Origin: JAZLGI01 sp045616225 | Lineage (GTDB): Bacteria; Spirochaetota; Spirochaetia; Sphaerochaetales; Sphaerochaetaceae | DNA length: 8,628 nucleotides | Assembly (NCBI GenBank): GCA_045616225.1 | Contig: JAZLGI010000032.1 | Location: 1 to 8,628, forward strand | Direction of reading: 5' to 3' | Part shown: positions 6,216-8,628 of the stretch, piece by piece | Position numbering within the stretch: position 1 is the stretch's first letter | Layout: every line of letters starts with the position of its first letter | Notes under the pieces: model-generated | The model's database searches: none | Told to the model about the DNA's origin: nothing | Seen by the model: the letters and a program-made list of their open reading frames with translations, nothing else | Position numbers and translations under genes: made by a program

Positions 6216-7322
6216 ATGCCTAAAATTGTATTGGAAAATGTAGGAAAAAGATTCGGCAAGTTTGTAGCAGTTGAGAATCTTAATATGGTAATAGAAGACA
6301 GAGAATTCATTATTCTCTTAGGTCCTTCAGGATGTGGAAAGACAACAACACTTAGAATGATTGCCGGTCTTGAAACTCCGACAGAAGGAAGAATTACAAT
6401 TGGTGATCAGGTAGTATTTGATTCTGAAAAAGGTATTAATGTTTCTCCTGCAAAGAGAGACATTGGATTTTTGTTTCAGAACTATGCACTTTGGCCACAT
6501 ATGACGGTCTATCAGAACATTGCATTTGGTCTTGAAAACCTTAAATGGCCAAAGGACAAGATTAAGGAAAGAGTCCATGAAATGCTTGTAATGCTCAAGA
6601 TTGAAGAATTTGAAAAGCGTTTCCCATCTGAGCTCTCAGGTGGTCAGCAGCAGAGAGTTGCAATTGCAAGAACACTTGCTCCGAAACCAAAAGTATTGTT
6701 CATGGATGAACCTCTTTCAAACCTTGATGCTAAGCTAAGACTTGAAATGAGAGTTGAACTTAAGAGACTTCACACAGATACTGATTCAACATTTATTTAT
6801 GTTACTCATGATCAGCTTGAAGCCATGACCCTTTCTTCAAGAATCTGTCTTATCAAAAACGGCATTTTACAGCAGTATGCCCCTCCTATGGTTACATACT
6901 CAGATCCTGCCAACCTTCTTGTTGCAGATTTTGTTGGTAACCCATCAATGAACTTTATTCCTGTTAAGGCCAAGGCCACTGGAAAGAAAACAGCAGATAT
7001 TGAGCTTTTTGGCAAGAAGGTTAAGTTTACAAGTAAAACAGATTTGGGAGAACTTTCTTCAGAAGAAGCAGTACTTGGTGTAAGACCTGAGTTTGTCAAC
7101 ATTGGAGAAGGAAACTATAAATCAAAAGTTTACGGCACATTGCCATCTGGAATGGAAACAACAGTAAAACTTGATGTTGACGGTTATGTTCTTACATCAG
7201 TAAAGTTTGGCAATATTGACTATCCGGTAAATACTGCCATGAATTTTGATATTGATAGTGATGGCATCATCTTGTTCGACAAAAAGAGCACAAACAATAT
7301 TGGTAAAGGCTCAATAAACTGA
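6216..7322 (+). CDS. ABC importer ATPase (FbpC/PotA/UgpC-like)
   Basis: This cytoplasmic ATPase powers the importer. In 368 residues it shows Walker A GPSGCGKT (36-43), Q-loop Gln88 in FLFQNYALWPHMTV, signature LSGGQQQRVAIAR (140-152), Walker B VLFMDEP (160-166) with the catalytic Glu165, a D-loop SNLDAKLR (168-175) and the switch His198 in VTHDQLEAMT. After DFVGNPSMNF (238-247) comes a C-terminal regulatory domain of the TOBE type (about 245-355) containing LGVRPEF (287-293). All residues needed for ATP hydrolysis are present. The family ATPases serve iron, polyamine, sugar, glycerol-phosphate and sugar-phosphate importers, so the ATPase alone does not name the substrate. It is the last gene of the operon; AGGAGG at 6202-6207 sets the start, and a hairpin terminator follows. 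Confidence 0.95.
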   Translation: MPKIVLENVGKRFGKFVAVENLNMVIEDREFIILLGPSGCGKTTTLRMIAGLETPTEGRITIGDQVVFDSEKGINVSPAKRDIGFLFQNYALWPHMTVYQNIAFGLENLKWPKDKIKERVHEMLVMLKIEEFEKRFPSELSGGQQQRVAIARTLAPKPKVLFMDEPLSNLDAKLRLEMRVELKRLHTDTDSTFIYVTHDQLEAMTLSSRICLIKNGILQQYAPPMVTYSDPANLLVADFVGNPSMNFIPVKAKATGKKTADIELFGKKVKFTSKTDLGELSSEEAVLGVRPEFVNIGEGNYKSKVYGTLPSGMETTVKLDVDGYVLTSVKFGNIDYPVNTAMNFDIDSDGIILFDKKSTNNIGKGSIN

Positions 7323-7341
7323 TTGAAGTTTTTGGCATTTA

Positions 7342-7370
7342 GGGGCTGTAACTTATGGTTGCAGCCTTTT
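7342..7370 (+). terminator. Rho-independent terminator of the aldolase-importer operon
   Basis: GGCTGTAAC (7344-7352), loop TTATG and GTTGCAGCC (7358-7366) form a 9-bp stem with one G-U pair, followed by TTTT (7367-7370). It lies 20 nt after the ATPase stop. The T-run is short, so termination may be incomplete. Confidence 0.65.
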
Positions 7371-7425
7371 GAAATATAAATCTGCTTGTATTCTCTTTGA
7401 AGTAGCCTTCAGACGTTCATTATCA

Positions 7426-7431
7426 TATAAT
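7426..7431 (+). promoter_or_regulatory. -10 box for the GG-leader peptide gene
   Basis: A perfect TATAAT lies 38 nt before the ATG at 7470 and after the operon terminator. I see no good -35 box at 16-18 nt upstream; TTGAAG at 7397-7402 is too far (23 nt). The gene may therefore depend on an activator. Confidence 0.4.
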
Positions 7432-7469
7432 CAAACAAAACAGCTGAAAAAATCGGAGGTTTAAAGATA

Positions 7470-7727
7470 ATGAAAACCAAAGAAGAACTTAACAAGATTA
7501 AAGAAGAAATCGAAACTCTGAACAGGAAGCTTGCTGAACTTACAGAAGACGAGGTAAAGCAGATTATAGGTGGTTCTTCAATACACGGACTTGAGACAAT
7601 AGGTCCTTATCCATATTTCAGTAGTGGTAATTTGATGTCTGAAGGAAATCAAAAAGGAAGCATTAATGAAGTAATTGGCGAATGGGACATACATGTCAAA
7701 TTAAAAGATCAATTCAAAGAAGAATAA
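7470..7727 (+). CDS. Putative double-glycine-leader peptide precursor (bacteriocin/RiPP-like), cysteine-free
   Basis: This 85-residue protein splits into two parts. Residues 1-35 look like a leader: a charged amphipathic helix (MKTKEELNKIKEEIETLNRK) followed by LAELTEDEVKQIIGG, matching the known L-(S/T)-x-E-E-(L/V)-x-x-(I/V)-x-GG pattern of leaders that are cut after Gly-Gly by C39 peptidase transporters. Residues 36-85 would be the released part: a Ser/Gly/Tyr/Pro-rich front (SSIHGLETIGPYPYFSSG) and a charged tail ending KDQFKEE. There is no Cys, so lanthionine, sactionine or disulfide chemistry is excluded; there is no obvious transmembrane segment. The start is firm (GGAGG at 7455-7459, 10 nt from ATG). 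No peptidase, transporter, immunity or modification gene is visible in the window, so export and function are inferred from the leader alone. The alternative is a small coiled-coil protein with a chance GG. Confidence 0.6.
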   Translation: MKTKEELNKIKEEIETLNRKLAELTEDEVKQIIGGSSIHGLETIGPYPYFSSGNLMSEGNQKGSINEVIGEWDIHVKLKDQFKEE

Positions 7728-7787
7728 ATCCGTTTATACAAAATCCAGAATATTCAGGTACTCATCTCTTGACTTTGATTGTTCGCC

Positions 7788-7816
7788 TTGAGTCTTGTTT
7801 CCTTATTTTGTAAAAT
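7788..7816 (+). promoter_or_regulatory. Promoter placing transcription start at the ATG of the ORF6N gene
   Basis: TTGAGT (7788-7793), a 17-nt spacer and TAAAAT (7811-7816) sit 7 nt before the ATG at 7824. The same arrangement precedes the kinase-like gene at 1494. There is no ribosome binding site in CTGAATT, so a leaderless mRNA is predicted. Confidence 0.55.
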
Positions 7817-7823
7817 CTGAATT

Positions 7824-8628
7824 ATGGAATACAAAGAAATTACAGCAGTCCAGCAAATTTCAACAGAGGATATTAAAAATCACATTTATACAATCCGTGG
7901 TGTTCAGGTCATGTTGGATAGAGACATAGCTCAACTTTATGGCGTAGAAACAAGACGAGTTAATGAACAGGTAAAAAGAAATATAGAGCGGTTTCCCACT
8001 GAGTTCATGTTTCAGCTTAATGAAACTGAGTTTAAAGATTGGAAGTCGCATTTTGCGATGTCCAATTCTGATAGGATGGGTTTACGTCGTGCTCCTTATG
8101 CTTTTACAGAGCAAGGTGTTGCTATGCTAGCAACTGTATTGAAAAGCGATACGGCAATTCAAGTAAGTATCCAAATAATGAAAGCATTTGTTTCCATGCG
8201 CCATTTTATTTCTGACAATGCAAATATGCTTCAGCGTTTAAGAAATATAGATTTGAAACTTCTTGAGCATGACCAGAATTTCAAAGAAATCTTCAAGCAA
8301 CTGCAAAATCCAAAGGAAGCCAAGGCTGTATTGTTTTTCAAAGGCCAGATGTGGGATGCCACAAGCCTTATTGAAGATATTATTGGAAAACATGCCATCA
8401 GTGTTTTCTTGGATAAATCCAGCCCAAAGATCCTATGGGCTTCAAATGTTAAAGGTCTATTCACAGTTAGACCTCCTGAAATGAGTAATCAGAAGTGGAA
8501 GACTTTATTACCTGAATTCTGCTCGACGAGCTCATTCACTTTTATTATCGAGGTAAGGTACCAGCACCGCAGTGCTGGAAACCATCCTCACCGTAGGTAT
8601 TCGATGACCGGTAAGAATAATTTTTTTG
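7824..8628 (+). CDS. ORF6N-domain DNA-binding protein, 3' part probably replaced by an insertion
   Basis: The N-terminal domain (about residues 16-125) matches ORF6N proteins, a KilA-N-associated, phage-antirepressor-like DNA-binding family: IRGVQVMLDRDIAQLYGV (24-41), VNEQVKRNIERFPTEFMF (46-63), then RRAPYAFTEQGVAMLATVL (88-106) and VSIQIMKAFVSMR (114-126). A helical linker (about 135-165) leads to AVLFFKGQMWDATSLIEDIIGK (168-189), which in full-length relatives opens a second domain with a conserved IVLIDNY-type strand and a later FHDRFLILD motif. Here those are absent: after codon 189 (8390) the reading frame stays open to the window edge but turns into unrelated sequence with hairpins, coinciding with a minus-strand transposase-like start. 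The gene is therefore probably truncated, although the true stop lies outside the window. It starts at the first ATG, with no ribosome binding site. Confidence 0.75.
   Translation, partial: MEYKEITAVQQISTEDIKNHIYTIRGVQVMLDRDIAQLYGVETRRVNEQVKRNIERFPTEFMFQLNETEFKDWKSHFAMSNSDRMGLRRAPYAFTEQGVAMLATVLKSDTAIQVSIQIMKAFVSMRHFISDNANMLQRLRNIDLKLLEHDQNFKEIFKQLQNPKEAKAVLFFKGQMWDATSLIEDIIGKHAISVFLDKSSPKILWASNVKGLFTVRPPEMSNQKWKTLLPEFCSTSSFTFIIEVRYQHRSAGNHPHRRYSMTGKNNFF
8390..8464 (-). pseudogene. N-terminal fragment of a probable IS110-type transposase
   Basis: On the minus strand a GTG at 8464, 7 nt after a strong AGGAGG (8472-8477), opens a frame MNRPLTFEAHRIFGLDLSKK then TLMAC. GLDLSKKT resembles the first Asp-containing strand (xGIDxSKxT) of the IS110 DEDD catalytic domain. 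After 25 codons the frame runs into the ORF6N coding sequence in reverse (8389 and below), where it is only a shadow. So just the start of the gene is present and the rest is missing. The assignment relies on a short match plus the excellent ribosome binding site. Confidence 0.45.
8549..8590 (-). ncRNA. Strong multi-tier hairpin, candidate part of a bridge RNA
   Basis: Three stems stack in register: GAGG (8550-8553) with CCTC (8586-8589), GGT (8557-8559) with ACC (8581-8583), and CCAGCAC (8561-8567) with GTGCTGG (8572-8578), closed by the loop CGCA. The internal loops are asymmetric (TAA against AT, A against AA). A second palindrome GCTCGACGAGC is at 8521-8531. The structure can form on either strand; the minus strand is chosen because it lies 5' of the transposase-like start, where IS110-group elements encode their guide RNA. 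As evidence for an RNA this is structural only. Confidence 0.35.

Larger units (their letters stand above)
8390..8628 (-). mobile_element. Partial IS110-like element: transposase start plus 5' non-coding end
   Basis: The segment from the ORF6N homology break (about 8390) to the window edge appears to be one end of an insertion sequence read on the minus strand: a transposase start (8464-8390), its Shine-Dalgarno (8472-8477) and at least 150 nt of structured non-coding DNA upstream of it. IS110 elements lack clear terminal inverted repeats, and those of the IS110 group carry a bridge RNA gene upstream of the transposase. The other element end is not visible and no target-site core can be set from this window. 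Confidence 0.4.

Overview
The window looks like a spirochaete chromosome, most probably a gut or rumen Treponema. This rests on the AT-rich, A-rich gene style, strong AGGAG-type ribosome binding sites, a secretion signal ending in the treponeme-like FANG stretch, and a lipoprotein with a permissive lipobox. It is inference from style, not a species identification.

Layout. Positions 1-352 are non-coding and carry a degenerate tandem repeat of about 32 nt (56-185), an AT-rich hairpin and a promoter for an unrecognised lipoprotein (353-1126). Positions 1127-1493 hold a decayed antisense fragment of a DUF4417-like gene, a nested GC-rich inverted repeat, and a promoter that abuts the start codon of a small P-loop kinase-like gene (1494-2051). 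Positions 2097-7322 form the metabolic core: a class II fructose-bisphosphate aldolase followed by a three-gene ABC importer (secreted binding protein, permease with two fused permease domains, ATPase). The four genes are co-directional with gaps of 31, 61 and 1 nt. There is a hairpin plus T-run between binding protein and permease, and a hairpin terminator after the ATPase.

Positions 7323-8628 look accessory. A small gene (7470-7727) encodes a 35-residue leader-like segment ending in Gly-Gly followed by a cysteine-free 50-residue tail, which suggests a bacteriocin or RiPP-type precursor. Then comes an ORF6N-domain gene (7824 onward). Recognisable homology of that protein stops near 8390, where a minus-strand fragment resembling the start of an IS110-type transposase, with its own Shine-Dalgarno and structured 5' non-coding region, begins and runs to the window edge.

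How the genes may work together: the fused permease and FbpC/PotA-like ATPase resemble the FbpABC/AfuABC class. AfuABC imports sugar phosphates, and an aldolase heading the operon makes a phosphorylated sugar a reasonable but unproven substrate guess; iron(III), phosphonate or polyamine remain alternatives. A second theme is that the two accessory-type genes (kinase-like and ORF6N) both lack a ribosome binding site and both have a TTGAGN / 17 nt / TAAAAT promoter only 7-8 nt before ATG. This predicts leaderless mRNAs, unlike the Shine-Dalgarno-led metabolic genes.
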